A DNA stretch of 64,000 nt from Pseudodesulfovibrio thermohalotolerans (GCF_021353295.2 NZ_CP120635.1:2683501-2747500), one strand, 5' to 3'. Numbered from the stretch's first letter, positions 53,301 to 63,549 are shown. The notes: a model not told the origin generated them from the sequence alone. Made by a program: numbers and translations.

Positions 53301-54725
53301 GACCCGATGAACAGCGGCGACCCGGACGTGACCGACGTGTTCACCTACGTGGTCTCCGACAACCAGCCCGGCGGCGCGCTGACCGACTCGGCAACCCTGA
53401 CCATCACCATCTCAGGGGCCAACGACTCGCCCGTGGCCATCCATGACGGCTCGCACGAAATATTCATCACGAATACCGTGGAAACCGTCATCGACGACTG
53501 GAGCGGCGTATCCGGATCGGTCTATTACGGCCCCGGCTACATCATGACCGCGGAGGCATTCGATACCGAGGGCAACCCGATCGACGACGTCCAGTTCAAC
53601 ACCTGGGGCAACAACCAGCACCTGGGCATCTACACCAACGGCACGAGCGACGACCGCAGGGTCGACGATCAGGACGGCACCGAGCAGATCACCTTCGAGT
53701 TCGACGAGCCCAAGGAGTCGTTCAGCATCGAGTTCATCGCCCAGGGCAACAACCAGGTCAACGCCTGGGTCTACCCCTTGGGCGGCGGCGAGCCGGTACT
53801 GTTCACCAACGTGGGCAACGCGGTGTACATCACCCCCGGCTTCGATTTCGACACCATTGTCTTTATCCCGAACGGTTCGTTCGGCATGGAGAGCCTGACC
53901 ACCGTGACCGGCGGCGAGAACACCATCACCGGCACCGCGGAAGGCAACGTGCTCGCCAACGACCACGACGTGGACAATGTGGACTTCGACGACGCGGCGG
54001 CAGGCGGCGATATGCACCTCATGGAGCTCTCCGTATCCGCCATCGACTCCAGCAACATGCCGGACAACTCGTCGAGCACGGGCTCAGATCTGAACGGCAA
54101 CTACCACCTCATCGACGGCGAGTTCGGCTCGCTGAAGATCTACGAGACCGGCCAATGGTCGTACGCCCCGCACGAAGAAGTGGATGGCGATGGCGGCTGG
54201 CAGAACCTTGACCACAGCGCGATCGACATCTTCCAGTACACCGTGTCCGACGTCCATGGCGGCACCAATACCGCCTACATCGAGGTCTCCCTGAACGTGA
54301 ACACCACCGTAGTCATGGGCGGGGGCGGCATCCTGCCCGGCTTTCTAGGCGGGACGCACGGCAACGACGTGCTCTTCCCGGCGGACGGCGACACCGTTAC
54401 CTCCGGGTCCGGCAACGACGCCATCGTCATCGACCCGCTCTATCTGGGCGACGACCACGCCGTGGTGAACATCACGGACTTCAGCGACAACGACCGCCTG
54501 ATGCTCGGCAACATGGAAGGCACGACCGTCGATATCCTCTCGAACACCGAAGATGTCAGCCTGATATTCTCTGACGTCGACGGAAACGAGTACATCACGG
54601 TCAACCTGGTCGGGGTCTCCCCGGTGCATGACGCGGTGAACGAAGTGGTGGACATCACGACGAGCGACGACCTGAACGCGCTCATCCAGACCATCATCGA
54701 CTCCGGCAACGACAGCATGATCTAG
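50364..54725 (+). CDS. LapA-like type I secreted VCBS-repeat adhesin
   Basis: 1453 residues behind TAAAGGAGAAATT. Strongly acidic and without an N-terminal signal peptide. Residues 1-107 form a compact retention-like module, followed by TAAG at 108-111, a motif of the type cut by LapG proteases. Then a short linker, two divergent VCBS domains, four near-identical 140-residue VCBS repeats (about 464-1023) each with TGNVL-NDTDVDNADHGD and GTLYLNNDGSYHYVEDKSA (shown in parts), a jelly-roll-like domain (about 1030-1190), a last VCBS domain and an RTX-like C-terminus (GGTHGNDVLFPADG, GSGNDAIVIDPL) with a type I secretion signal. Predicted to be held in the outer membrane and mediate attachment. 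No type I exporter genes are in the window. Confidence 0.85.
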   Translation: MTDTSIVQTQVINASLPGAGQTSSYQLTANSLVRFDFDLAEAEFIGNGNNLEITVEGGGRVVLMDYLPLAVAGALPMMEMLDGQQVESGMYLFAFESDRPLTEADMETAAGDAASSSGAGEYNDDPGSLFAGLDALGPQGDAYGSHLFPSIDPPNMDLPEAGLISPVAVSDVNEVVESGTNRDRNNEEPGRPETASGNLLLNDYDDDDIDYPETNGAQTDLSVGTIDFPGTDFTGNNPGPAEVTDAGTQVHGLYGTLTVFSDGSYDYVLDETLADPLRQGQEVQEQFSYTAVDPDGNQSNTATLTITITGTNDAPDAFDDTSDNVVEQGGAVAGIASVSGNVLHNDSDVDNVGYEDLDPSYADLIPTDPDGLIELSVTSIYSYGTHQYEDTPSGGGNFTVEGAYGTLTINADGSYEYTLDQTKADPLNIGDNPVEYFGYSMWDGEKYGYAYLHIPVIGSNDSPVATADSGAFTEAVDDALPADLTGNVLDNDTDVDNADHGDAGAPELTVASVAYSGEGTPPDRASDLYEADHVIEGEYGTLYLNNDGSYHYVEDKSATDPMNSGDPDVTDVFTYVVSDNQPGGALTGSATLTITISGANDSPVAIVDHNAFTEAVDDAAPADVTGNVLANDTDVDNADHGDAGAPELTVASIAYSGEGTPPDRTSDLYEADHVIEGEYGTLYLNNDGSYHYVEDKSATDPMNSGDPDVTDVFTYVVSDNQPGGALTGSATLTITISGANDSPVATVDHNTFTEAVDDALPADLTGNVLDNDTDVDNADHGDAGAPELTVASVAYSGEGTPPDRASDLYEADHVIEGEYGTLYLNNDGSYHYVEDKSATDPMNSGDPDVTDVFTYVVSDNQPGGALTGSATLTITISGANDSPVAIVDHNAFTEAVDDAAPADVTGNVLANDTDVDNADHGDAGAPELTVASVAYSGEGTPPDRASDLYEADHVIEGEYGTLYLNDDGSYHYVEDKSATDPMNSGDPDVTDVFTYVVSDNQPGGALTDSATLTITISGANDSPVAIHDGSHEIFITNTVETVIDDWSGVSGSVYYGPGYIMTAEAFDTEGNPIDDVQFNTWGNNQHLGIYTNGTSDDRRVDDQDGTEQITFEFDEPKESFSIEFIAQGNNQVNAWVYPLGGGEPVLFTNVGNAVYITPGFDFDTIVFIPNGSFGMESLTTVTGGENTITGTAEGNVLANDHDVDNVDFDDAAAGGDMHLMELSVSAIDSSNMPDNSSSTGSDLNGNYHLIDGEFGSLKIYETGQWSYAPHEEVDGDGGWQNLDHSAIDIFQYTVSDVHGGTNTAYIEVSLNVNTTVVMGGGGILPGFLGGTHGNDVLFPADGDTVTSGSGNDAIVIDPLYLGDDHAVVNITDFSDNDRLMLGNMEGTTVDILSNTEDVSLIFSDVDGNEYITVNLVGVSPVHDAVNEVVDITTSDDLNALIQTIIDSGNDSMI
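51753..53432 (+). repeat. four tandem 420-bp units in the adhesin gene
   Basis: Units start at 51753, 52173, 52593 and 53013, exactly 420 bases apart. Units 1 and 3 share LPADLTGNVLDND while units 2 and 4 share APADVTGNVLAND, so the array is an 840-base pair of units duplicated once. Near identity at the DNA level, including third codon positions, implies recent duplication or ongoing gene conversion. Confidence 0.95.
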
Positions 54726-54764
54726 CCGTACCGGGCCGGATGGTCCGACGGAAAACGCAAAAAA

Positions 54765-54805
54765 GAGAGGCTTGGAGGGAACCCCTTCCAAGCCTCTCCC
54801 CTTTT
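54765..54805. terminator. strong terminator after adhesin gene
   Basis: Perfect 12-bp stem GAGAGGCTTGGA/TCCAAGCCTCTC with flanking A-run and CCCCTTTT; serves both the adhesin and the converging aldehyde dehydrogenase. Confidence 0.9.
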
Positions 54806-54828
54806 CGAGGGTGTCGAAACCGCTCCAG

Positions 54829-56442
54829 CTACGCGGATAAATCCGCGCTCAGGAAATTGGACTTGTGATTGCTGGCGATATCCGAAAGCAGGGACTTGTT
54901 GCGCGGGGTATCCTTGGCCGCCACCAGGGTGCGGATGGAAAAGCTGTTCAAGGCGTCATCCACGGACAGGGTGCCCTCGGCCGAGTCCTTGCGCCCGGAG
55001 AAGGGAAATATGTCCGGTCCGCGCTGGCACAGGCTATTGACGTTCACCCGGCAGACCTGGTTGACCATGGGGTCCACCAACGAGGCAACCTCGGCCGCAT
55101 CGTCGCTGAAAATGGACATCTGTTGGCCGTAGCTGGACTCGACGATGTAGCGGACCGGGGTTTCCACGTCGCGAAACGGCACGATGGGCACAACCGGGCC
55201 GAACTGCTCCTCGTGATAGACGCGCATATCGCTGTTCACGGGATACAGCACGGTCGGGTGGAACAGGGAGCGGTCCGCCTCTCCGCCGCCGGGGTTGACG
55301 ACCTTTGCGCCGTGAGCCACGGCGTCCCCGACCAGTTCGGACAGATACTCGATCTTGCCCGGTTCGGGCAGCGGCGTGATGCGAACGCCCTCCTCCCACG
55401 GCATCCCCACAGGCATCTTCGCGACCCCTTTGTTGAACCGCCGGATGAACTCGTCGACCACGTTCTCGTGAACAAAGAGAATCTTGAGAGCCGTGCACCG
55501 CTGGCCGCTGAAGGCGAGACTTCCGGACACGGCCTCGGACACGGCCAGATCCATGTCCGCCGACTCCATGACCACGGCGGCGTTCTTGGCTCCCAGGCCG
55601 AGAATGCAGCGCAGCCGGTTGGGACTGGGATGGATCATGCGCAAGGCTTTGGCCGCCTTGCTCGAACCGATGAATGCCAGAACGTTTATCGCCCCGGATT
55701 CAAGAATCGGCCTGACGAGATGGCGGCCGCCGAAGACCAGATTGATTACGCCTGCGGGAAAACAATCGCGAAATGCCTTCAAGAGCGGAATGAAAAAGAG
55801 CCTGCCGCGGCGCGGAGCCTTGATGATCGCCGGATTACCCATGAGCAGGGCCGGAATAAGCGTGGCGAAGGTCTCGTTCAGGGGATAGTTGTACGGCCCC
55901 ATGCACAGGGTCGGCCCGAGCGGCGCGCGGCGAATCTGAGCGTAAATACCGGACTCCTCGACGAATCGCGACGAGGCCCGGTCCAGCTCTCTGAGCGCGT
56001 CGATGGTGTCGTGGATGTACTCCACGGTCCGGTCGAACTCCACGAGGCATTCCCTGTACGGCTTGCCGATCTCCCAGAGCATGAGGCGGGCGATCTCGTC
56101 GCGCGCCTCGATCATGCGGCGGGTAAGCTCCTCCACGTGCCCTATGCGATCGGCCACGCCCATGGTCGGCCACAGCCCCATGCCGTTGTCCCATGCAGCC
56201 AGGGTCGAGGCCACGGCGGCGGCTCCGGCCGCCTCGTCCATCACGGGGCAGGAACCCAGATGTTTGGGGGTGTACACTCCGTCGACGGCGGTTTCGATGA
56301 CGGAATCGACGCGCTCCATCTCGCCGTCCCATTGCATGATCCGACCGTCGAGAAGGTATGGGGCCGTCTCCAGTGGGACGTCGAAGCGAAACGGTTCGGG
56401 GATGTCCGATTCTTCGGGAAATAACGTGCTGGATGTGCTCAT
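54829..56442 (-). CDS. aldehyde dehydrogenase, GapN-like (non-phosphorylating glyceraldehyde-3-phosphate dehydrogenase)
   Basis: 537 residues from ATG 56442. ALDH fold with the oxyanion Asn in GPYNYPLN (182-189), nucleotide-binding region LAFIGSSKAAKAL, nucleophile Cys316 in FSGQRCTALK, and EEQFGPVVPIVPF. The GQRCTALK form is typical of NADP-dependent GapN-type enzymes, which oxidise glyceraldehyde 3-phosphate directly to 3-phosphoglycerate. The general base Glu expected in LELGGK is a Gly here (ILGLGAKNAAVV, position 282). The ribosome site is weak. Single-gene unit. Confidence 0.82.
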   Translation of the reverse strand: MSTSSTLFPEESDIPEPFRFDVPLETAPYLLDGRIMQWDGEMERVDSVIETAVDGVYTPKHLGSCPVMDEAAGAAAVASTLAAWDNGMGLWPTMGVADRIGHVEELTRRMIEARDEIARLMLWEIGKPYRECLVEFDRTVEYIHDTIDALRELDRASSRFVEESGIYAQIRRAPLGPTLCMGPYNYPLNETFATLIPALLMGNPAIIKAPRRGRLFFIPLLKAFRDCFPAGVINLVFGGRHLVRPILESGAINVLAFIGSSKAAKALRMIHPSPNRLRCILGLGAKNAAVVMESADMDLAVSEAVSGSLAFSGQRCTALKILFVHENVVDEFIRRFNKGVAKMPVGMPWEEGVRITPLPEPGKIEYLSELVGDAVAHGAKVVNPGGGEADRSLFHPTVLYPVNSDMRVYHEEQFGPVVPIVPFRDVETPVRYIVESSYGQQMSIFSDDAAEVASLVDPMVNQVCRVNVNSLCQRGPDIFPFSGRKDSAEGTLSVDDALNSFSIRTLVAAKDTPRNKSLLSDIASNHKSNFLSADLSA

Positions 56443-56562
56443 GGCGTCTCTGGTTCCAGGTTTGCCGGAACACCATATCATGTCCGGGCGGACACAATAG
56501 AAAAGGAGGCCCGGGAAGACAACCGCTTTTTGCCCGGAGAACCGGGCCGGCCCGACATGGGC

Positions 56563-57027
56563 CTAGCGGGCGATGGGAGCGAAGGCCCCGCCGGTAAGAC
56601 CGGCCAGGTCTGCGGGGGAAAGCTCGATGTCGAGGCCCCTTCTACCGCCGCTGACGAAGATGGTTTCACACGCCTCGGCCGAGGCGTCGATGACCGTGGC
56701 CAGGCGCTTCTTCTGGCCGAGCGGACTGACGCCGCCGACCACATAGCCCGTGGTCCGCTCCACCACCTTGACCTCGGCCATGGCCGCCTTCTTGGCGTGC
56801 AGGGCCTTGGCGGCGGCCTTGAGATCAAGCTTAAGCAGAACCGGGACCACGGCCACGGCGAGCCGCCCGCCGGCGTCCACCACCAGGGTCTTGAAAACCC
56901 GCTCGGAGGCCACGCCCAATTTTTCCGCGGCCTCCTCGCCGAAAGACGGCGCGGCCGGGTCGTGTTCGTATTCGTGGACCGTGTACTGTATCTTGGCCTT
57001 CTTGGCCGCGTTGATTGCCGGTGTCAT
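56563..57027 (-). CDS. ybaK: YbaK/EbsC-type Cys-tRNA(Pro) deacylase
   Basis: 154 residues. The YbaK core includes YTVHEYEHDPAAPSFGEEAAE in part, the catalytic Lys in RVFKTLVV, YVVGGVSPLGQKKRLATVID in part and the C-terminal GGRRGLDIELSPADL. The enzyme hydrolyses mischarged Cys-tRNA-Pro and so protects translation fidelity. It is stand-alone, not fused to prolyl-tRNA synthetase. Followed by 120 bases of spacer before the aldehyde dehydrogenase start. Confidence 0.92.
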   Translation of the reverse strand: MTPAINAAKKAKIQYTVHEYEHDPAAPSFGEEAAEKLGVASERVFKTLVVDAGGRLAVAVVPVLLKLDLKAAAKALHAKKAAMAEVKVVERTTGYVVGGVSPLGQKKRLATVIDASAEACETIFVSGGRRGLDIELSPADLAGLTGGAFAPIAR

Positions 57028-57087
57028 GAGGGGTTACCTATCGAAAGCGCCCGGCTCATGCAAGGGCTGAGACGCGCGAAAAGCCGT

Positions 57088-58659
57088 CTACCGTCCGCCG
57101 CCCGTGAGCGTCCGAATGGCCGTCCGGCCGGGCAGGAAAAAGACCATGGGCACCAGCACGAAGAATAGGCAGCCGAAGACGAACGAGATGTCGTTGTAGG
57201 CCAGCATGGTGGCCTGGCGCAGGACCTGCTTTTCAAGCAATGCGAGGGCCAGTTGCGTGGCCTGGACCGCCCCGACGCCCTTGGCAACCAGGGCATGGAC
57301 CGACTGGGCCAGATAATCCTGGGTGGTGCGGCTCAACTCGCTAATGTGATCGGCCAGATGAACGCGGTGGACGGCCACGCCCCGGTCCAGGAGCACGGCG
57401 GCCAGGCTGTAGCCGATATTGCCGCCCACCCGGCGGGTCAAAGTGTAGATGCTCGACGCATCCGTCATCATGCTCCGGTCAACGGAAATCAGGGACACGG
57501 TGGAAAGCGGCACGAACATGAACGGCATACCAATGCCCATGACGACCAAAGGCGGAATGATATCCAGAAACCCGGCCGTGGTGCTGAGCTGCATCAACTC
57601 GTAATAGGAAAATACGATCACGGCGAGCCCTCCCATCACCAGAGGCTTGGCCCCGACCCGCTGGAAGGCCCACCCGGCCAAAGGCATGCACAAAAGCAGA
57701 CACACGGCGCGCGGGGCCAGGACCAAGCCGGACTCGAAGGCCGGATAGCCGAGGATATTCTGGGTGAATTGGGGGAGCACGAAGGTGGTGCCGAACAACG
57801 AGATGCCGAAGACCAGCCCCATGACCGAGCCCAACACCAGATTGCGGTCCTTGAGCACCCGGAAGTTGACCACAGGCTCCGGGCTGCGCAGTTCCCAGAC
57901 GACCAGCAAGGCCAGAGTGACCAGCGTGGCGGCGGTCCACCAGACAATCAGCGGGGACTGGAACCATTGCTCGTCATTGCCCCGCTCCAGAACCACCTGC
58001 ATTCCGGTCAGACAGACCGTCAGCAACCCGATGCCGAGCCAGTCGACCGACTGGATGCCGCGCCGCAGGTACGGCGGATCGTGAATGAAACGCGCTGTCA
58101 GGAACATGCCCAGAACGCAGACCGGCACGTTGATGTAGAATATCCACGGCCAGCCCCAGGCATCGGTCAGCCAACCGCCGAAGATCGGCCCCAACGCCGG
58201 GGCCAGAACCACGCCCATGCCGTACAGGGCCATGGCCATGCCCTGCTGGGACGGCGGGAAGGTCTCGCGCAGGATAGCCTGTGACACCGGGATAAGCGCC
58301 CCGCCGCCAATGCCCTGAATGATTCGGTAGACGATCATCTGGGAGAAGGTCGTGGCCGTGCCGCACAGGATGGAGCCCGCTGTAAACAGGGCGAAGGAGG
58401 CCAGATAGTAGGTTTTGCGGCCGATGAGCGCGCTCCACCAGCCGGACATGGTGACCATGATGATCTCGGCGATGGAATAGCTGGTCGCCACCCAGGTGAT
58501 AGCCGAAATATCCGAGCCGAAGCTGCCCATCATGTGCGGCATGGACACGTTGACCACGCTGGTGTCCATAACCGCCATAAACGCGCCGAACACGGCCGTG
58601 AACGCGATGGTCCACCGCTCGGCCGGAGACATTTCCTCCGGATTCTTGAACATGCTCAT
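57088..58659 (-). CDS. emrB: MFS drug transporter, DHA2 (EmrB) type
   Basis: 523 residues, 14 predicted membrane segments. Signature regions: FGAFMAVMDTSVVNVSMPHM, WVATSYSIAEIIMVTMSGW, the motif A-like GRKTYYLAS and RIIQGIGGGALIPVSQAIL. Family members export hydrophobic drugs and uncouplers through a three-part system with EmrA and an outer membrane channel. Encoded 2 bases after emrA; last gene of the tetR-emrA-emrB set. The C-terminus, about 100 residues after the last pore segments, is typical. Confidence 0.93.
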   Translation of the reverse strand: MSMFKNPEEMSPAERWTIAFTAVFGAFMAVMDTSVVNVSMPHMMGSFGSDISAITWVATSYSIAEIIMVTMSGWWSALIGRKTYYLASFALFTAGSILCGTATTFSQMIVYRIIQGIGGGALIPVSQAILRETFPPSQQGMAMALYGMGVVLAPALGPIFGGWLTDAWGWPWIFYINVPVCVLGMFLTARFIHDPPYLRRGIQSVDWLGIGLLTVCLTGMQVVLERGNDEQWFQSPLIVWWTAATLVTLALLVVWELRSPEPVVNFRVLKDRNLVLGSVMGLVFGISLFGTTFVLPQFTQNILGYPAFESGLVLAPRAVCLLLCMPLAGWAFQRVGAKPLVMGGLAVIVFSYYELMQLSTTAGFLDIIPPLVVMGIGMPFMFVPLSTVSLISVDRSMMTDASSIYTLTRRVGGNIGYSLAAVLLDRGVAVHRVHLADHISELSRTTQDYLAQSVHALVAKGVGAVQATQLALALLEKQVLRQATMLAYNDISFVFGCLFFVLVPMVFFLPGRTAIRTLTGGGR

Positions 58660-58661
58660 GG

Positions 58662-59897
58662 CTACTGCATCGCGGTTTCGCGGGCCCGTTCAGCACCGTC
58701 AGACCCGTGAACGCCGTCCCAATGGGCCACGTTCACGCTGGGAACCACGGACATGCCCGGGACGAGCAGCCGTCCGGCCTCCCCGTTGGGCCTGTCCAGG
58801 ACGATCTTCACCGGCACCCGCTGGACCACCTTGATGAAGTTGCCGCTGGCGTTCTCGGGCGGCAGCAGGGTGAAACGCGACCCCGTACCCCGCTGGATGG
58901 ATTCCACATGTCCCTCGAAGGCCACACCGGGATAGGCGTCCACCTCGATGTCCACGGCCTGGCCGGGACGCATCGACGCAATCTGGGTTTCCTTGAAATT
59001 GGCCACCACCCAGACGTCCCGCCCGACCAGCGACAAAAGCTTTTGGCCCACCTGCACGTAAGCTCCCGGCTCCACCGCCTTCTTGGTGACGTGACCGGCG
59101 CACGGGGCGGTGATCCGGGTATAGGAGAGATTCAGCCGGGCCTGACAGACCTCGGCCTCGGCTTCCCGGGCGTCGGCCGTGTGTTTCTCGACCACAGCCA
59201 ACGCCTGGCGAAGCCCGTCCTCGGCGGCCTGGGCCGCAGCCTCGGCCTGACGAATCCGGGCCGACCGGGTATCGATATTCTTTTCGGCGGACAGAAGCTT
59301 GGCCCGTGACACGGCGGCCTGGGCGCGGGCGTGGTCGTATTCCTGGCGGCTGATCGCGCCCGCCTCGACCATTTCGCCCATGCGCTTGAAATCGCTCTCG
59401 TCGCGGGTGTTGCCCGCGGCGTATTCCTCCACACCGGCCCGAGCCTGGGCCAGAGACGCCCTGTCCGAGGACAGGGCCGCGTTGCGCTGGTCCATCAGGG
59501 AGCGGGCGGCCGCGACCTCGGCCTCGGCCTCCTCCTTGGCCGCGTCTGCGGCTTGCTTCCGCGCCAGGGCGATGTCCAGGGCAACCCTGAAGGTGCGCGG
59601 ATCCACCTCGACCAACAGGTCCCCCTTCTCCACCCACTGATTGTCGTGCACCGGCACCCGCGCCACATGCCCGGCCACGCGCGGACTCATGGAAACGACA
59701 TGGGCCTCCACAAAAGCGTCATCCGTGGACTCGTGCGACATGATCCGCAAATACATGGGATAGCCCAAGACCATCCCCAACGCCACAACCGCAGGGACCA
59801 GAATAAACAGAACCTTTCGGGAAGCAGCTCCCCGAAACCGACAGATCAATTTCCTCGGCCCGGCAGGGGCCTTGCCGTTACTATTTTCGTGACTCAT
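58662..59897 (-). CDS. emrA: EmrA/HlyD-family membrane fusion protein
   Basis: 411 residues. One N-terminal membrane segment (about 29-48), then the adaptor pattern: ESTDDAFVEAHVVSMSPRVAG (in part), VPVHDNQWVEKGDLLVEVDP, a long alanine/glutamate-rich coiled-coil hairpin (about 110-240), and YTRITAPCAGHVTKKAVEPG and MRPGQAVDIEVDAYPG. It connects the EmrB pump to a TolC-type channel, which is not encoded nearby. It follows tetR after a 74-base gap. Confidence 0.94.
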   Translation of the reverse strand: MSHENSNGKAPAGPRKLICRFRGAASRKVLFILVPAVVALGMVLGYPMYLRIMSHESTDDAFVEAHVVSMSPRVAGHVARVPVHDNQWVEKGDLLVEVDPRTFRVALDIALARKQAADAAKEEAEAEVAAARSLMDQRNAALSSDRASLAQARAGVEEYAAGNTRDESDFKRMGEMVEAGAISRQEYDHARAQAAVSRAKLLSAEKNIDTRSARIRQAEAAAQAAEDGLRQALAVVEKHTADAREAEAEVCQARLNLSYTRITAPCAGHVTKKAVEPGAYVQVGQKLLSLVGRDVWVVANFKETQIASMRPGQAVDIEVDAYPGVAFEGHVESIQRGTGSRFTLLPPENASGNFIKVVQRVPVKIVLDRPNGEAGRLLVPGMSVVPSVNVAHWDGVHGSDGAERARETAMQ

Positions 59898-59971
59898 GGA
59901 TTTCCCTCAAAATTCATGGCGTATTGCATTCTTGCGGTATCCCGGGCGACCGGGCGACATCCGCCGCTTAT

Positions 59972-60541
59972 TCATTCCTTCACGCCGAGGCCGCGCAGGA
60001 CGAACTGCTCGGCGTGAAGACACACTTCCTCCGGGTCCGCGCCCGTAGGAGCGAACAGGCAGACCGCCCGGACCAGTCCGGAAACATACCGGGCCGTCAT
60101 GGCGGGGCCCTCGTCGCGAAACTGCCCACTCTCGACGCCGCACCGGACGACATCCTCCAGCAGCGTCCACAGCTCGGCCCGTTTGCGCTTCCACTGCTCG
60201 GTCACCGGGCAGGTAATCACGGGCCCCATGAGTTCCAAGTGCAGGGAACGGGCGAAACAGTGCTCGGCCAGGATGCGGATCACCCCGGCGAGCGCTCTGT
60301 CGGGCGGGAGGTCGCTCCCGTCCAGAAACCGCTTCATGGTCTCGACCAACGTGGAGAACTCTTTGAAAAGGACCGCGAAATATAGGTCGTCCTTGCTCTT
60401 GAAATACAGATACAGAGTCCCCTTGCCCACCGCAGCCACGCGCGCGACGTCGCTCAGGAGCACCTTGTGAAAGGGCTGCCTGGAAAACAGCTCGGCCGCC
60501 GTATCCAGAATGCGCTGTTCCTTATCGCTGTCTTTTTTCAT
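59972..60541 (-). CDS. TetR-family transcriptional regulator of the emrAB operon
   Basis: 189 residues. N-terminal helix-turn-helix: EQRILDTAAELFSRQPFHKVLLSDVARVA (in parts) and GKGTLYLYFKSKDDLYFAVL, the standard TetR DNA-binding signature. The C-terminal helical domain would bind a ligand, probably a pump substrate. It is first in the leftward operon and likely represses itself with emrAB. A perfect palindrome upstream is a good operator candidate. Confidence 0.93.
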   Translation of the reverse strand: MKKDSDKEQRILDTAAELFSRQPFHKVLLSDVARVAAVGKGTLYLYFKSKDDLYFAVLFKEFSTLVETMKRFLDGSDLPPDRALAGVIRILAEHCFARSLHLELMGPVITCPVTEQWKRKRAELWTLLEDVVRCGVESGQFRDEGPAMTARYVSGLVRAVCLFAPTGADPEEVCLHAEQFVLRGLGVKE

Positions 60542-60617
60542 GGGAAGACCTTCCGTTGTCTTGCGGGGTGCCGGGAAAAGTCCGGTCCCTGCGGCACCGC
60601 CGGGAAACCGCAGCAGA

Positions 60618-60631
60618 ACTGACCGGTCAGT
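60618..60631. promoter_or_regulatory. TetR operator-like palindrome
   Basis: ACTGACCGGTCAGT, a perfect 14-bp palindrome, lies 76 bases upstream of the tetR start between divergent genes. Confidence 0.6.
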
Positions 60632-60808
60632 ACCGCAACTTAGGGACTACGCGCCAATTAGTTGCACTGTCAACTACTGACCCTGAGTACTGCCTTTCCA
60701 CATCGCCCGCCGTGCGCCTGTCCGTCCGGGGCCGCGCCCCGCTTGCCTTTTCGCGGCACGAAGCATATTCCTTATCCCATGCACACCATGCGGATGAAGG
60801 GACCTGGC

Positions 60809-62217
60809 ATGGTCAGACCCAACCTCAGACAAACCATCATACTCGGCATCGCCATCTTCACTCTGGCATTCGGGACCATCGCCCTGCTTTCCCTGTCCAC
60901 CTTGGACAGGCTCCAAGAGGCGGTCCTTCTGGTGGAGCGGGCCGACGACCTGCGCAATCTCATCCTGGAAATCCGGCGCGAGGAGAAAAACTTCTTTCTC
61001 TACCGGGACAACGACCTCTTTTCTGTGGGCCGCAAGAATCTCAACCTCGCCGGGACCATCCTCGACAAGCTGTCAGGCGGCATCGCCGCGCTCCACGGCG
61101 AACATCACGACGCCGAGCTGGAGCTGAATCTGGCGCGATACGGCGAGCTGCTCGTCGAACTCGACACAGCCCCGCCGGGAATCGGCGAAAACAGCCCGGA
61201 GGCACAGGCCCTGCGCGAAACCGGACAAAACCTGGTGAAGCATTCCAAGGCCATAGCCGAGCTGGAACGCGGCAACATCCTGGACATCAACCAGCGGCTG
61301 CGCATGACCCTGTTCATCTCCATGGCCGCCGTGGCCGTTGTGGTCCTGACCCTGGTTCTCTTCGTGTCCAAGGCCATCCTCGGGCCGCTTCGCCAGGTGC
61401 AGGAAGCCACGCGGCGCATCGCCAGGGGCAACTTCTCCCCTTTGGAGGTCCATGGGCATGGCGACGAGATTCAACAGGTCTTCGTGGCCCTCAACTCCAT
61501 GGTGGAGGAACTCAAGAAACGCCAGACCCAACTGGTGCAGGCCCAGAAGCTCTCCTCCATCGGCACCCTCGCCTCGGGCATTGCCCACCAGCTCAACAAT
61601 CCCCTGAATAACATCTCCACCTCGGTTCAGATTCTGGCCGAGGAGACCGGGGGCAAGGACCCCTTCGCGGACAAGATGATGCGCAACATCAGCCAGGAGA
61701 CCCTGCGCGCCCGCGACATCGTCAAGGGGATGCTCGAATTTTCCCGGCACAAGGATTTCCACCCCGGCCCGTGCAATCTCAGCGACCTGCTCTGGAGCGC
61801 CGTGCGCCTGGTTTCAAGCCAGATCGGGGCGCACATCTCCGTGGACATCGACGTGCCGGACGACATGACGCTTTTCCTTGACCGACAGCGTTTCCAGGAA
61901 GCCCTGCTCAACCTCATCATCAACTCCGTACAGGCCATCGGCGACGCGGAAGGAACCATCCGCATCCGGGCCGCGCGAGAGCCGGGCCACAAGATCCTGA
62001 CCATTTCCGATAACGGTCCGGGCATGGACCCGACGACCCTGCAACGTATCTTCGACCCGTTCTTCTCCACCAAGGAAGTGGGCCAGGGCACGGGCCTCGG
62101 CCTCTACATCGTCTACGGCATCATTGAAGAGCACCGAGGTTCCATCCGCGTGGACTCCGCACCGGGCAAGGGCACTTCGTTCATCATCACCCTGCCCCTT
62201 GAACCCGAGGAGACTGC

Positions 62218-62221
<4 letters not shown>
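60809..62221 (+). CDS. sensor histidine kinase (NtrB/ZraS-like)
   Basis: 470 residues from ATG 60809, chosen for AAGGGA 6 bases upstream; earlier ATGs are in frame but less likely. Membrane segments at about 8-30 and 165-187 bound a periplasmic helical domain (KNFFLYRDNDLFSVGRKNL), then HAMP (PLRQVQEATRRIARGNFSPL), HisKA with His260 in SGIAHQLNNPLNNI, and HATPase with LLNLIINSVQAI, ISDNGPGMD and GTGLGLYIVYGI. Phospho-donor to the NtrC-type regulator encoded downstream, whose start overlaps its stop by 4 bases. Confidence 0.93.

Positions 62222-63526
<1,305 letters not shown>

Positions 63527-63549
<23 letters not shown>

Noticed and set aside
51753..53432. Regular repeats as a CRISPR array
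   Set aside because: Units are 420 bases, in frame, and code for VCBS domains; there are no short repeats with unique spacers.
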